Assembly (NCBI GenBank): GCA_910587155.1
Contig: CAJULA010000014.1
Span: 1 to 64,000 of the forward strand
From: an uncultured Lachnospiraceae bacterium
Lineage (GTDB): Bacteria > Bacillota > Clostridia > Lachnospirales > Lachnospiraceae
Direction: 5' to 3'
DNA length: 64,000 bases
Shown: in pieces, positions 63,707 to 64,000 of the stretch
How positions within the stretch are numbered: the first letter of the stretch is position 1
Layout of the letters: each line of letters starts with the position of its first letter
The notes under the pieces: generated by a model
What the model was told of the DNA's origin: nothing
Databases searched by the model: none
The model's input: only the letters and a program-made list of their open reading frames with translations
Program-made: the position numbers and the translations under genes

Positions 63707-64000
63707 TCAGTTTTCTTTGATCTTGGATGCCTTGAGGTTCATGGAGCCATCCATCTTGATGGAGCTTGCCTTGCAGGAAATTCCTACCTCTGACTTGGCA
63801 CTGATATTCATTTTCTTTTTCGACTCCTGCACCATATCCTCTTTGGAGGAAAGAGACATTTTCTTCTGGGTAACAATTGTCATGTCTTTCTCCGCACTCA
63901 CCACAAATTCCTTCTGCGTCTCCATGCCCAGCTTATCCATCGCGGAAAAAGTCATTTCCTTGCCGCTCTTTGCGACCACACCTTCTCCGGCAGTCATGGC
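63707..64000 (-). CDS. VgrG-type spike, C-terminal part, cut by the window edge
   Basis: At least 96 residues of a strand-repeat needle (KEMTFSAMDKLGMETQKEFV; KDMTIVTQKKMSLSSKEDMV; KMNISAKSEVGISCKASSIK), the pattern seen at the end of the other spike proteins here, with alternating polar strands of about 8-9 residues. The gene continues beyond 64000, so its N-terminal gpD domain is not visible. The neighbouring pentapeptide gene supports a vgrG identity. Confidence 0.65.
   Translation of the reverse strand, partial: AMTAGEGVVAKSGKEMTFSAMDKLGMETQKEFVVSAEKDMTIVTQKKMSLSSKEDMVQESKKKMNISAKSEVGISCKASSIKMDGSMNLKASKIKEN

Noticed and set aside
1..64000. tRNA, rRNA or CRISPR features
   Set aside because: No cloverleaf, rRNA-like sequence or regularly spaced direct repeats were noticed on either strand by reading; a covariance-model scan would be needed to exclude a small RNA.

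Overview
The window looks like a chromosomal island from a Gram-positive gut anaerobe of the Clostridia, most likely Lachnospiraceae (Bacillota). The reasons are AGGAGG ribosome-binding sites, an agr-type cyclic-peptide quorum-sensing locus, moderate base composition, and no outer-membrane or TssJLM-type genes. The lineage is an inference. Nearly every gene is on the minus strand, so transcription runs from high to low coordinates.

The main content is a large contractile-injection-system locus that resembles a type VI secretion system. The core (about 40-52.3 kb) encodes, in order of transcription, a secreted and membrane-anchored VWA protein with an FHA-like tail, a large contractile sheath, two paralogous tube proteins, a DnaJ-domain protein, a membrane FHA protein, a zinc-ribbon/FHA protein, two membrane PP2C-like phosphatases and an Hsp70/actin-fold ATPase. 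A baseplate-like module (426, 232 and 257 residues) lies at 22.2-25.0 kb, and a partly truncated second copy lies at 14.5-16.6 kb. No ClpV-type ATPase, gp25/TssE protein or Ser/Thr kinase is visible here.

Three spike/effector cassettes surround the core. Each contains most of this series: a DcrB-like small protein, one or two VgrG-type spikes, a pentapeptide-repeat protein, a small adaptor-like protein, a DUF4280 (PAAR-like) protein, an effector, and candidate immunity genes. Cassette A (0.4-14.4 kb) and cassette B (25.2-40.4 kb) end in giant single-chain VgrG-Rhs-toxin polypeptides of about 2,450-2,500 residues. Cassette C (60.5-64 kb, cut by the window edge) ends in an HNH nuclease effector with an adjacent candidate immunity gene.

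Two AT-rich accessory regions interrupt the locus. At 16.6-22.2 kb, between the two baseplate copies, are a broken PIN-domain toxin, an IS66 transposase tail, several inverted repeats, and a 1,468-residue fusion of an APH-like kinase, a SAMD9-like P-loop NTPase, TPR-type repeats and an OB-like domain, probably a defence protein. At 56.3-60.4 kb two convergent genes (an ATP-grasp/radical-SAM fusion and a pentapeptide-repeat protein) are flanked by a perfect 142-bp inverted repeat. The repeat contains both ribosome-binding sites and the first four codons, and a TGnTATAAT promoter lies just outside the right copy only. This is the layout expected of an invertible expression switch.

Between the CIS core and this segment is a complete agr locus with the unusual order agrA-agrC-agrB-agrD (52.6-55.5 kb). 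It includes a 37-residue AgrD missed by ordinary ORF length cut-offs. It has its own promoter, and a terminator separates it from the CIS operon, so quorum control of the injection system is plausible but not shown. An IS200/IS605 transposase remnant marks the left end.
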